A DNA stretch of 19,011 nt, taken from DATIJJ01 sp039936115 (GTDB lineage Bacteria; Pseudomonadota; Gammaproteobacteria; DSM-16500). Of the stretch, positions 1 to 7,314 are shown in pieces (position 1 is the stretch's first letter; the number at the start of each line of letters is the position of its first letter). The stretch spans positions 1 to 19,011 of the forward strand of contig JBDTIZ010000075.1 in assembly GCA_039936115.1 (NCBI GenBank), in the 5' to 3' direction. Below the pieces are notes generated by a model that was given only the letters and a program-made list of their open reading frames with translations, did not search any database and had not been told where the DNA came from. Made by a program: the position numbers and the translations under genes.

Positions 1-343
1 TATAAAAGTCCCATTCAATTTCACGACATTTTTTTTCAAAGATATATTTGTCGATTGTTTTACCGCGAAAAACAACTAAGCGAATATCTGAAAAACATTG
101 ATTACGCATTAATAATTCCATAATGGCAACCATATGAATATTTTCTATGATAATTTCGTTTTTTGAGACAAAGCAGTCGCTAGAGAGTTTTTTGGCAAAC
201 CAAAGACTTCCTAAAATCGATTTAATTTCAAGAAGGGCTATAGAGCCTAGTCCAGCTGGGAAGGTAATTTTAACGGTTTGGGATTTACCATAAATATTTT
301 TTTTGATTTTTTTCATTAAACTTTCATCGGACATAGTTGTCAT
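1..343 (-). CDS. N-terminal part of a possible THUMP-type RNA methyltransferase (cut by window edge)
   Basis: An open frame without stop runs on the minus strand from the ATG at 343 to the window edge, giving about 114 residues. An AAAGAGA purine stretch lies just upstream of the ATG, which is why I prefer it to the later ATG at 334. The peptide starts MTTMSDESLMKKIKKN and then reads FPAGLGSIALLEIKSIL, a pattern like the N-terminal ferredoxin-like and THUMP regions of RlmL/TrmN-type 23S rRNA or tRNA methyltransferases. A later KTIDKYIFEKKCREIEWDF segment resembles the TDxLYExxxxIxW part of that module. The catalytic domain lies outside the window, so the family call is tentative. It is transcribed divergently from the lipoprotein gene at 556. 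Confidence 0.45.
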   Translation of the reverse strand, partial: MTTMSDESLMKKIKKNIYGKSQTVKITFPAGLGSIALLEIKSILGSLWFAKKLSSDCFVSKNEIIIENIHMVAIMELLMRNQCFSDIRLVVFRGKTIDKYIFEKKCREIEWDFY

Positions 344-371
344 CGCAATCTCTTTTACATTTTAGTTGGTT

Positions 372-400
372 AATGTAGGCTAAAATCAAACAAATGTCAT
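372..400 (-). promoter_or_regulatory. Predicted sigma70 promoter of the minus-strand gene starting at 343
   Basis: On the minus strand, ATGACA (395-400, five of six matches to TTGACA) is separated by exactly 17 bases from TACATT (372-377, four of six matches to TATAAT). The implied start near 365 leaves a leader of about 20 bases before the ATG at 343. Confidence 0.45.
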
Positions 401-555
401 GAAACTTTACATAAAATAAACGGTGGATAATAGGTCTAATGCAATCCGTGGTAACTATTCTCTTTAAATTTCAGGTATTATAACGAGACTACTCGCACAA
501 GAGTAAATAGGTGTAGGTGGCTTATTCTCATAAACTATATGGAGATTTAACTTTT

Positions 556-1026
556 ATGAAAAAGATATTAGCATGTATGGTAATTGTCACAGCGTCAGCA
601 GGCCTTATAACAGGTTGCTCTTCAACGAATACACAAGGCGAAAATACAGCTCTTGGCGCAGCAGGCGGTGCAGTAGTCGGTGGTGTTGCTAGCGGTGTTT
701 TAGGCGGAAATCCTGTAGCTATCGGTATTACTGCAGTTGCTGGTGCGTTAGTGGGCGGTTATATCGGACATAACATGGATAGTACCGATTCAACTTCATT
801 TACCCACACATTGTCTTCGAATAAGACTAACATGCCAAGTCATTGGACCAATCCAAAAACTGGCATTGTTTATGATGTTACACCGACCAGTGAGCGTATG
901 ACTGTGAATGGCAACCCAAATTGCCGTAACTATAAAGCAACAGCGATGATTCATGGTAAGAAGCACACCCGATATGGTACAGCGTGCCTTCAATCCAATG
1001 GAAATTGGATTAAAGTAAAACATTAA
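556..1026 (+). CDS. Glycine-zipper outer-membrane lipoprotein, 17 kDa surface antigen type
   Basis: The product is 156 residues and starts MKKILACMVIVTASAGLITGC, a lipoprotein signal peptide with the lipobox Ile-Thr-Gly-Cys and lipidated Cys21. Residues about 34-75 form two glycine-zipper hydrophobic segments (GAAGGAVVGG, then GALVGGYIGH), the hallmark of the glycine zipper 2TM / Rickettsia 17 kDa antigen family. The C-terminal half has the family's Cys-Arg pattern and ends GTACLQSNGNWIKV, matching the usual GTACRQxDGxW tail. Such lipoproteins sit in the outer membrane and are involved in envelope integrity. The frame extends upstream to a GTG at 517, but the signal peptide fixes the ATG at 556, with GGAG at 541-544 as a somewhat distant ribosome-binding site. 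A strong terminator follows, so the gene is probably monocistronic. Confidence 0.88.
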   Translation: MKKILACMVIVTASAGLITGCSSTNTQGENTALGAAGGAVVGGVASGVLGGNPVAIGITAVAGALVGGYIGHNMDSTDSTSFTHTLSSNKTNMPSHWTNPKTGIVYDVTPTSERMTVNGNPNCRNYKATAMIHGKKHTRYGTACLQSNGNWIKVKH

Positions 1027-1051
1027 TTTTAGTTAATCATGACTCATTAAA

Positions 1052-1082
1052 TTTCCCCCTTTGAATAGGGGGAGATTTTTTT
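1052..1082 (+). terminator. Rho-independent terminator of the lipoprotein gene
   Basis: CCCCCT (1055-1060) pairs with AGGGGG (1067-1072) around the six-base loop TTGAAT. The stem can extend with T-A and T-G pairs outward, and is followed by seven T residues (1076-1082). The position, 26 bases after the stop codon, fits the lipoprotein gene. Confidence 0.9.
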
Positions 1083-1104
1083 ATAGTTTCTTACAGGTAG
1101 TTTA

Positions 1105-2012
1105 ATGTTTAGACCAAAGAAAAATGGCACTCAAAAGTCGGTTGTTTCAAATACGCAATTATCAGTATCCTTAATTGATAAATCATTTCTTACTCATTTT
1201 ATGAATTCAACGTTGCAAGTGCAAGACTCGCTGAAACTTTCCGGGAAGTTGAAAAAGTTTGTATGGATACAAAAATACAAGACTCCCAAGCTATTGTTGA
1301 TTACTACAAAGATAACGCTGTATCTGTGACATTTCCTAGAATGGTATTTCGAATACGCTATTTCTTTAACGACAATAAAACGCTAATGCGAACGGTTAGT
1401 GAAGAAAAAGTGACTCGTGAGCAGTTTGTTAAAAAACTGGCTGCTGTAGAGGCGACATATTTGCAAGTACAAAAAGAAATTGATAAATCATTTATTCAGG
1501 CATTTAAACAAAGACAAATTGCTCACTTTCAAAATAAAGAAAATAGTGAAATAAAAGAGGAAGTCGATTCTACCTCTCATTTATCAACTGAGATGCAAGC
1601 CGCGCTAAAAAAAGATTTCAAATTATTAGATAATTTACTGACTCTCGAAGTGAAAAAAGCTGTCGCTATCGTGGCAAGTAAATGCAGATCGGGTGTTGCT
1701 TTAACAAAAGAACTTGCCGAGGAATTAAGCCTCGCGCTGTTCGTTGGTAGAGATATATCTTATTACGATTCTCACCTTAAAAAAATGCAATTAGATCGTG
1801 CTATCGTTAATTTTATAGTGAATCTGGTAACAAATATCACTGAAATTAATAATCAAGTTCAGCAAAAGCATGAAATAATTATTGCGCCATCAAAGAAATC
1901 ATCAATGATCAGGACTTTTCTGAATCGTAAATATCCACCGTTACTGCCTAGTTCTCAGACTGTAGCTACGAATGAAATGGATAAGTCAGATACATTTAAA
2001 TGTACGCTTTAG
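1105..2012 (+). pseudogene. Frameshifted gene for an unknown helical protein (about 300 residues)
   Basis: Two overlapping plus frames read as one protein. The first, from ATG 1105 (AGGT just upstream), gives MFRPKKNGTQKSV and proceeds to ...KSFLTHF. The next frame then continues as YEFNVASARLAETFREVEKV and on to the TAA at 2010-2012. The second frame is open only from 1182, after a TAA at 1179-1181, so the switch falls between 1182 and about 1215. The most natural point is the TTTT at 1197-1200, where a lost T or a -1 slip would join them. The joined product is charged and helix-rich, with no signal peptide and no domain I recognise. It may be a decayed effector-like gene, a programmed frameshift, or a base-calling error in the homopolymer. 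If the upstream frame is ignored, a shorter 249-residue product could start at ATG 1263, but it lacks a clear ribosome-binding site. Confidence 0.6.
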
Positions 2013-2061
2013 AATACACAAAAAATATCATCTCTATATCTTTAAATACAAAAATATTTAG

Positions 2062-2685
2062 AATCAATTAGTTGCAGTTTCCTGCTACGAAGGCAGCAGC
2101 AATCCAACACTGCAAAAAACTGGCGCTAGGTATGAAAGTGATGTTGCTGCTATAGTTGCAACGCAGCAAAAACTTGACGCTTTAATAAAAACATCAAAAT
2201 TGACAGAGGTTCAAAAAGAAATTATTTTTGATATACAGGAAGTTATTAGCGCAGAAGTTGGAAAGATAAAAACTGAATTAGCGATGACTGAGACAGAACG
2301 ATTTGAATTTAATGCTATTAAACAATTGAAAATGCTAGTGATCGAATCAGTTCAAGAATACTTTACTTATAACTATAATAACTATCTAGAAAGGAACAGC
2401 AGTGCATTATTTCTTTCTCATAGTAAAGAAGGTTTTGAGCGAGCGATTAAGTTTGAAGAAACGATTCTTGCAGCGGATGTATCTTCAAAAGAAATAAAGA
2501 ACATGATATATGCTTATTTAAAAATCGCAGGCGGAAACTGGAAGGATCATTCTTTTAAGACTCTTCTAGCTCATAATATAGCACCTGAAAGTAAAGAAAA
2601 TTTAAAACAGTTTAGAACATTTCTTGATAAAAACGAATTTAAAAGCAATACTGATAGCATCGCCACATCCAAACCGAAAAAATAA
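2062..2685 (+). pseudogene. Headless open frame for an unknown helical protein
   Basis: The frame is open from just after a TAG at 2059-2061 to the TAA at 2683-2685, about 207 codons, but contains no ATG or GTG near its 5' end. The first usable start is TTG 2200, which has no ribosome-binding site. Coding-like sequence clearly continues upstream of it (for example TQQKLDALIKTS before the TTG). The likeliest reading is a gene that lost its 5' end. The product is acidic, lysine-rich and helical, with short motifs such as YAYLKIAGGNWKDHSF, and I do not recognise it. It lies after the frameshifted gene at 1105-2012 and is convergent with the ankyrin protein gene. The two decayed genes together look like a small graveyard, though they could be the two halves of one former long gene. 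Confidence 0.5.
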
Positions 2686-2719
2686 TTCAGCATCACGTTC
2701 GTCACTTCAACCTAATGTT

Positions 2720-4141
2720 TTAAGTAAGACCAGAAAACTTAATGATGTTGTCAACAATGGCATTTCTTTCCTCATCTCTTACGAGGTAATAAATCCTTTT
2801 CGAGAAAATACCTTTGATTGAGACAGCTCTAGTCTTTCGATATTCCAACCAATTCTCATGCCGCGTTTTAAAATTAATACCAGCAATATCATATTTTTTA
2901 TCAGGTACCTGATCCGGCACATCTACTTTCAAATTAGCTAAAATCATATTATCAGAGACAGGTGTTCGTCTCATCCCATGCTTGACTAATTTTTTTAAAA
3001 TACGTTGATTACTAAACTCTCCAAGTTGTTTTGAAGTGCGTAGCGGCATCATCAGATCGTATCGTTCCAAAAATAAAGCTAATTCCACCGGCCATGTAGA
3101 AAGCGCGTGCACATTCGAAATCGGCGCGACTTTGTGCAGAGTAAAAACTGCTAATTGTTCTTGGATGCTTTGCTTGTTTGATAAATAACTTGCTCTTTTT
3201 TTCTGGTCTTTTGTAAGCGAGGAATATGTAATCATCTTAAGCACAGACCTTTCTGTCTCTTCTTTTGGTGTAAATGGCGATAAAACGTCACTTCGTTCAA
3301 CTGCATGAGACTGAGAATATTTAAAAAAATCAGGGAAATCACGCAGAATAGTATAGGCTATATGAATAGCATCTTTTCGACAGCCCACATCCGATACTTG
3401 ACGAGAGATAGTGCTGTAAATAAATCTCGCGTCTTCGTAATTTGGCATCACATACATTCCGCCAAATGAATCCAATTGAACAAATAGTTTAGCATCTCTG
3501 TCAAAAACAATTGGGGAATAATGAACGACTAGATTTGATTTGAGACAATTTGGTCTCTTAACTAAAAAACCGATTTGTGTGTAGTCCGGATGATTTTTTG
3601 CAAACTCTATCATTTGGCTGGTATCATCAACAAGTTCAAGACGTTTATTATGCCCAGCAGCATTCAACTTAGCGTTTAATTCGCCAATAAAAAAAAGATC
3701 ACAATAGTCTAAATTAGAATAAAAAATCGTTTCAGCTGTATTATATTGATGTGGGTGCATTAATATTTCTGCGGGTGTATAACCTTCATTATCACGAATA
3801 TGCACATCCGCTTTATATTCATTGATTAGGGTATGGAAAAACGTTTTACTTCCTTCACAATGATGAGGACAGTTTGCCACATTATGTAATACTGTTCTTC
3901 CTGTTTTTGAATGCCGGAGATTTACAGCATCTTTATCATCTTCAAGTAACGCGAGAACTTTTTTAAAATCATGTTTTGTGGCCGAAAGTTGTAATATATC
4001 CTCTAATTTACTTTCAGCTTTCTCATTTGTGGATTCAATCTTAATTGAATCTCCCGAAAATAGGCTCATAAGAGATGCTAAATCAAAAGACGCAATTTGC
4101 TCGTCCGTTAGAATGATAACTTGTTCTTCTCCGCTTCGCAT
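2720..4141 (-). CDS. Ankyrin-repeat protein with a clan CE (YopJ/Ulp1-like) cysteine protease or acetyltransferase domain
   Basis: The product is 473 residues from ATG 4141, chosen over an upstream TTG (4171) because GAGG at 4150-4153 sits eight bases before the ATG. Residues about 75-130 hold two ankyrin-type repeats, with TGRTVLHNVA and then ADVHIRDNEGYTPAEIL. Residues about 190-275 show the ordered signature of clan CE enzymes: His207 in VVHYSPIVFD, Asp224 in FVQLDSFGG, Gln248 in STISRQVSD, and Cys254 in SDVGCRKDAIHIA. His, Asp, Gln and Cys in this order and spacing are typical of YopJ-type acetyltransferases (C55) and Ulp1/SENP proteases (C48). The last 200 residues are unrecognised. There is no signal peptide. 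Such enzymes act on host proteins when delivered by a secretion system. The acidic DEE near the C-terminus would suit a Dot/Icm-type signal, which is inference. Whether it is a protease, deubiquitinase or acetyltransferase cannot be told. Confidence 0.72.
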   Translation of the reverse strand: MRSGEEQVIILTDEQIASFDLASLMSLFSGDSIKIESTNEKAESKLEDILQLSATKHDFKKVLALLEDDKDAVNLRHSKTGRTVLHNVANCPHHCEGSKTFFHTLINEYKADVHIRDNEGYTPAEILMHPHQYNTAETIFYSNLDYCDLFFIGELNAKLNAAGHNKRLELVDDTSQMIEFAKNHPDYTQIGFLVKRPNCLKSNLVVHYSPIVFDRDAKLFVQLDSFGGMYVMPNYEDARFIYSTISRQVSDVGCRKDAIHIAYTILRDFPDFFKYSQSHAVERSDVLSPFTPKEETERSVLKMITYSSLTKDQKKRASYLSNKQSIQEQLAVFTLHKVAPISNVHALSTWPVELALFLERYDLMMPLRTSKQLGEFSNQRILKKLVKHGMRRTPVSDNMILANLKVDVPDQVPDKKYDIAGINFKTRHENWLEYRKTRAVSIKGIFSKRIYYLVRDEERNAIVDNIIKFSGLT

Positions 4142-4170
4142 TTTTTTAACCTCGTTTTTTTTAGAGGTCA

Positions 4171-4176
4171 ATTATA
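4171..4176 (-). promoter_or_regulatory. Predicted -10 element for the ankyrin/clan CE gene
   Basis: The minus strand reads a perfect TATAAT here, giving a predicted start about 20 bases before the ATG at 4141. A TTAACA that could serve as -35 lies 20 bases upstream, which is longer than ideal, so the promoter is plausible but not strong. Confidence 0.35.
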
Positions 4177-4379
4177 GCTATAAAACCTTAAGAAATTGTT
4201 AACACTCGCATTAATTTGTAAGACTGGAAAATGATTACAACAAACCGATTTTTACAGAGTTAATGGAGTCTAAACTTATCTACTAAATTGGAATAGAGTA
4301 ATTCTCTAGTGTTTTTAATATGTTGCCTTACTTCATATTTTATCAATCATCCCATTCGCTGGTATATTTAGACTATACT

Positions 4380-4385
4380 TATAAT
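4380..4385 (+). promoter_or_regulatory. Predicted -10 element for the coiled-coil gene
   Basis: A perfect TATAAT occurs 34 bases before the ATG at 4414, placing the transcript start just upstream of the GAGG ribosome-binding site (4403-4406). I see no good -35 hexamer at the expected distance. An activator or an extended element could substitute. Confidence 0.35.
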
Positions 4386-4413
4386 AGATGTTATGAAGTT
4401 GCGAGGTGATATT

Positions 4414-5688
4414 ATGCTAGATGGCATAAAAGCAGAAGCCCGCCATGCTCGAGAGAGCGTAAATAATCATGCGTTTATAGATAGTAGTAATGCTCGGACT
4501 AGAGTTTTTGTTCAGGCATTGCCTGTCGCTAGTATGTTTTACGTTGTTACAGAAATCATGAGCGATTTTGGACAAGCTGCGGTCGTTGAAGAAATGCAAC
4601 CTATTTTAGATCGAATGATATACGACCCTGGAAAAATGCTTGAGCATAATAATGCAATGGTAGTTATTTTTAAAAAATTCACTGAAACTCTCATATCCAA
4701 CCCAGACACTATCGCAACTACCCCTAAAAATGCAGAGCTATTAGTTGAACTTAATAAGTGGACACGTTTAATTCCAATGAAAATTAGGAATCAAGATATT
4801 TTTTATAAGCTCTCTCAAGAAATACAGCTCTCAGGTAGTTATCCACTTGAAAGGATCATTTTTGAAATTGGATCAATTGACTCTACAATCCAAGATTGTG
4901 TACGGAAAAACAATTTATTGCAGAAGGAAATTCCAGCAATACAAAATTCCATTGCATCATGCGATAAAAGCATTAGTCAAAAGCTGGAAATCATTACACA
5001 AGAAAAACAATATTTTGATATCTTGGCAATAGAGAGAAATATAGCTGATATTAAAAAAAATCTCGCAGTTATTCCAGGTCAGAAAAATAAATTAAAAAAA
5101 AGTGAAGTTCTGAGCCTGAATAAAAAATTGTTCATGTTAACAAAACAACTTGATACAAGAACGGCAATTATGAATGCATCAGGAGGGGCTGTTTCAAACG
5201 CTGAAAATGAAATACAAAGACTGACAGCCGTAAAAGAAAGAGCGATGATCCGTCTAAAGAGCAAACAAGATGACTTAGAAGAAAATTCTAAAAGATTGAA
5301 TGAACTTACTGGTAAGAGGGACAGCTTGGTGTTAAAGGAAAAAAGTATAGAAAGAGTTAGAGTTCAAATAGAATCACCTGAACAAATGACGGGAACAAGG
5401 GATAGAGCTTCAGCAACACAAGCAACCGAAATGCAACATACAGTAGCTGATGATTTTGACCCTCCGACTACTGGCAGAAATCGTAGTTCGGCCGAAACAA
5501 GCTCACCAGAACAAATTCCAAGTAAGCCAATAAAACCCCTACTTCCGAAATCAACGAGACCACCACTCACCTCAAGTAGTCTCTTTAAACAAACTAGAGC
5601 AAGAGCGGCGGGTGAAAATAATGAAAATCAAAATGATGAGAACACCTTGTCAAATTCCGCACCATCCACACGTCGAAGGGCAAGTTAG
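4414..5688 (+). CDS. Coiled-coil protein with a proline-rich disordered tail, effector-like
   Basis: The product is 424 residues from ATG 4414. An in-frame ATG at 4393 exists, but GAGG at 4403-4406 is correctly spaced (seven bases) only for 4414. Residues 1-150 are a mixed globular region of unknown fold beginning MLDGIKAEARHARES. Residues about 150-330 are a long coiled coil rich in Lys, Glu, Gln and Ile, broken near the small segment NASGGAVSNA, so it may fold back as a hairpin. The last 90 residues are low-complexity and disordered, repeat SPEQ twice, and contain proline-rich PIKPLLPKSTRPPL, which resembles SH3-binding PxxP motifs. There is no signal peptide or membrane segment. It is divergent from the ankyrin/clan CE gene and shares its short-leader architecture. 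The function is unknown; a scaffold or translocated effector role is inference. Confidence 0.7.
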   Translation: MLDGIKAEARHARESVNNHAFIDSSNARTRVFVQALPVASMFYVVTEIMSDFGQAAVVEEMQPILDRMIYDPGKMLEHNNAMVVIFKKFTETLISNPDTIATTPKNAELLVELNKWTRLIPMKIRNQDIFYKLSQEIQLSGSYPLERIIFEIGSIDSTIQDCVRKNNLLQKEIPAIQNSIASCDKSISQKLEIITQEKQYFDILAIERNIADIKKNLAVIPGQKNKLKKSEVLSLNKKLFMLTKQLDTRTAIMNASGGAVSNAENEIQRLTAVKERAMIRLKSKQDDLEENSKRLNELTGKRDSLVLKEKSIERVRVQIESPEQMTGTRDRASATQATEMQHTVADDFDPPTTGRNRSSAETSSPEQIPSKPIKPLLPKSTRPPLTSSSLFKQTRARAAGENNENQNDENTLSNSAPSTRRRAS

Positions 5689-6103
5689 CGGGAACAAAAG
5701 TGAGTGCCGTATTTAACGATTAAAACAAATAAACAAAAAAGAGATTATAGATATTAGATGATGTTTCTATAGATTTCATTGTTACTGCTAACGAATGGAA
5801 TATGTTACTTAGTAACTTTTCAGGTCATCAGATAACCTACATTCCTGCGATCTTTTTTAATATGTTTTAATTTTATATTCATCAACTCTGTCATTCCCGC
5901 GCAGGCGGGATGCCATTTTTAATGTTATTTTCACCGCAATTAGAAACAGGTTCCCACCTGCTTGGGAATGACAGGTAAGCGGTAAGATGGTGGTATTTTC
6001 AAAGAGAAATCATTCTATTCCCACAATCTTTTGAGTTAACATATCCTTGACTTCACAATCAGAATAAGTAACTCTCACTTTCTCAACTAGCTGATCAAAT
6101 TGG
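5689..6103 (+). other. Gene-free spacer between the coiled-coil and beta-propeller genes
   Basis: I see no coding frame in this stretch. It holds the palindromic element at 5888-5974 and a small GTTAC/GTAAC inverted repeat at 5804-5816 followed by TTTT, which might be a weak terminator for the coiled-coil gene. A TTGACT at 6047-6052 could be a -35 for the propeller gene, but no convincing -10 accompanies it. Confidence 0.5.
5888..5974. repeat. Palindromic MITE-like element with arms starting CTGTCATTCCC
   Basis: The left arm (5888-5914) and the right arm (5949-5974, read in reverse complement) both begin CTGTCATTCCC. They continue in near-identical form: GCGCAGGCGGGATGCC on the left and AAGCAGGTGGGAACC on the right. 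They are separated by 34 bases. Each arm also folds by itself (CCCGC/GCGGG on the left, TTCCCA/TGGGAA on the right). This is the shape of a small non-autonomous dispersed repeat. The same CTGTCATTCCC core recurs at 18954-18964. Confidence 0.75.
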
Positions 6104-6114
6104 ATGATAATCAT
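6104..6114 (+). promoter_or_regulatory. Fur-box-like palindrome upstream of the beta-propeller gene
   Basis: ATGATAATCAT matches the central 11 bases of the classical 19-base Fur box exactly, and is part of the longer inverted repeat GATGAT-A-ATCATC (6103-6115). The outer halves of the box match poorly, about 12 of 19 overall. It lies 13 bases before the ribosome-binding site, a place suited to repression. Iron regulation is a hypothesis only. Confidence 0.35.
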
Positions 6115-6138
6115 CACACGATTTTTTAAGGAGTAGCT

Positions 6139-7191
6139 ATGTTTTACAGATGGTTTGCTTTTATTTTATGTTTAGTAGCATCAATATATGCTCATGCCTC
6201 GCCTGTGAATGATTATGCTTATATTACGGATGGCACCAATCTTGGTATTATTAATGTTAATCAGCAAATGTTGCAAGGCTATGTTAAGCCGTCCCCCAAT
6301 GGCGTATGGGCACCAAATCGAATAGGTGTCACCCCAGATGCTAAATCTCTATTTATCACAAATTCAGCCTCGTCTAATCAAATAGGGAACATAGGAGTTG
6401 TGAATCCAATCTTACAGCAAGAAGTATCATCTGTTTTATTGAATAACGGTGCACAACCTACAAGTGTAACAATTACACCGGATGGAAAATATGCATACGT
6501 TAGTCTACTTACAAATAACGTTAATTCTATTGCGATTATAGATATCAACACCCAAAAGATTATTAACTACGTTAAGAATTTTAATGGAACAAACAACTTT
6601 TCCACCATGATGGTATGGAAAATTGTTTTCTCGCCGGATGGAAAAAAAGCGGTGATTATCTCACGCTTTAATCAATTTGGAGGTTTTTTTGCTGCTATTT
6701 TAGATGTACCAAATAATATAGTTGTTAAGAATTTTGACATCAATGAACTCTACGACCCATCGGATGCTTTTATTTCTTCTGACAGCAAAACAGCTTATTT
6801 CGCAATTACGGGATCGACAGCTTCGCTGAAAATAGTCAATTTAAATAATTATCAAGTTGTTAAAAAAGTCTCATTCAGCACAGGTTATGACGGTGGTGTT
6901 TTACGTATGGTTGCCACACCTGATTTGAGCAAAATATATTTTGCAACCATTACTCATCTTTACATTTTAAATATCGCGTCGAGTAAAATAGTCAACTATC
7001 CTATTGTAACGTCCAATGGGAGTACGCCGCTATTAGCTATTAATTCATCAGGAACAACAGTTTATTTAGCAAGTTATATGACTTCATCTTCATGCAATAT
7101 TGAAACCGTCAATACACAAACAGATCAAATGGCTAATTTTGTCATTAATGGACTATCGAGCGTAAAAGATATTCGTTTATTTTCTATGTGA
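6139..7191 (+). CDS. Secreted YVTN-type beta-propeller protein
   Basis: The product is 350 residues. The first 20 form a signal peptide (FAFILCLVASIYAHA, cleavage likely before Ser21), so it is exported to the periplasm or beyond. The mature part shows seven repeats of the form aromatic-or-valine strand, then an I-x-I/V-V/I-N/D strand: YAYITDGTNLGIINV, LFITNSA...IGVVNP, YAYVSLL...IAIIDIN, AVIIS...AAILDV, TAYFAIT...LKIVNL, KIYFATI...LYILNI and TVYLASY...IETVNT. Several repeats are preceded by TPDGK or SPDGK turns, as in the YVTN/SMP-30-like propeller families. Seven repeats suggest a closed seven-bladed propeller. There are no obvious catalytic residues, so binding is more likely than catalysis. 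AAGGAG at 6128-6133 is an excellent ribosome-binding site five bases before the ATG. It stands alone and is convergent with the kinase gene. Confidence 0.8.
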   Translation: MFYRWFAFILCLVASIYAHASPVNDYAYITDGTNLGIINVNQQMLQGYVKPSPNGVWAPNRIGVTPDAKSLFITNSASSNQIGNIGVVNPILQQEVSSVLLNNGAQPTSVTITPDGKYAYVSLLTNNVNSIAIIDINTQKIINYVKNFNGTNNFSTMMVWKIVFSPDGKKAVIISRFNQFGGFFAAILDVPNNIVVKNFDINELYDPSDAFISSDSKTAYFAITGSTASLKIVNLNNYQVVKKVSFSTGYDGGVLRMVATPDLSKIYFATITHLYILNIASSKIVNYPIVTSNGSTPLLAINSSGTTVYLASYMTSSSCNIETVNTQTDQMANFVINGLSSVKDIRLFSM

Positions 7192-7220
7192 ATAGTTATT
7201 ATTTCGAGTGTTAGGCGCAA

Positions 7221-7234
7221 CGCGAAAGCTCGCG
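7221..7234. repeat. Small hairpin after the propeller gene
   Basis: CGCGA and TCGCG pair around AAGC. No T-run follows, so it is not a standard terminator. Confidence 0.4.
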
Positions 7235-7243
7235 GTATCAAAG

Positions 7244-7301
7244 GAAGGCAAAAAAGATGGTAGGAGCAGAAATCGTACTTACCGAATCTTTACTTGCCTT
7301 C
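7244..7301. terminator. Long imperfect inverted repeat between convergent genes, possible bidirectional terminator
   Basis: GAAGGCAA (7244-7251) pairs with TTGCCTTC (7294-7301), and inside it AGAT...ATCT and GGTA...TACC pair again, making a long stem with bulges. It sits between the stop of the propeller gene and the stop of the kinase gene, where a shared terminator would be expected. There is no adjacent T-run, so the role is uncertain. Confidence 0.35.
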
Positions 7302-7314
7302 ATTAATTCATTCA

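Noticed and set aside
517..555. GTG at 517 as the start of the lipoprotein gene
   Set aside because: It would put 13 hydrophilic residues before a perfect lipoprotein signal peptide; the ATG at 556 is the natural start.
1997..2012. Cys-Thr-Leu end of the frameshifted protein as a CaaX box
   Set aside because: The Cys is third, not fourth, from the end, so it does not fit a CaaX motif.
4142..4171. TTG at 4171 as the start of the ankyrin/clan CE gene
   Set aside because: The GAGG ribosome-binding site lies inside that extension and is correctly spaced for the ATG at 4141.
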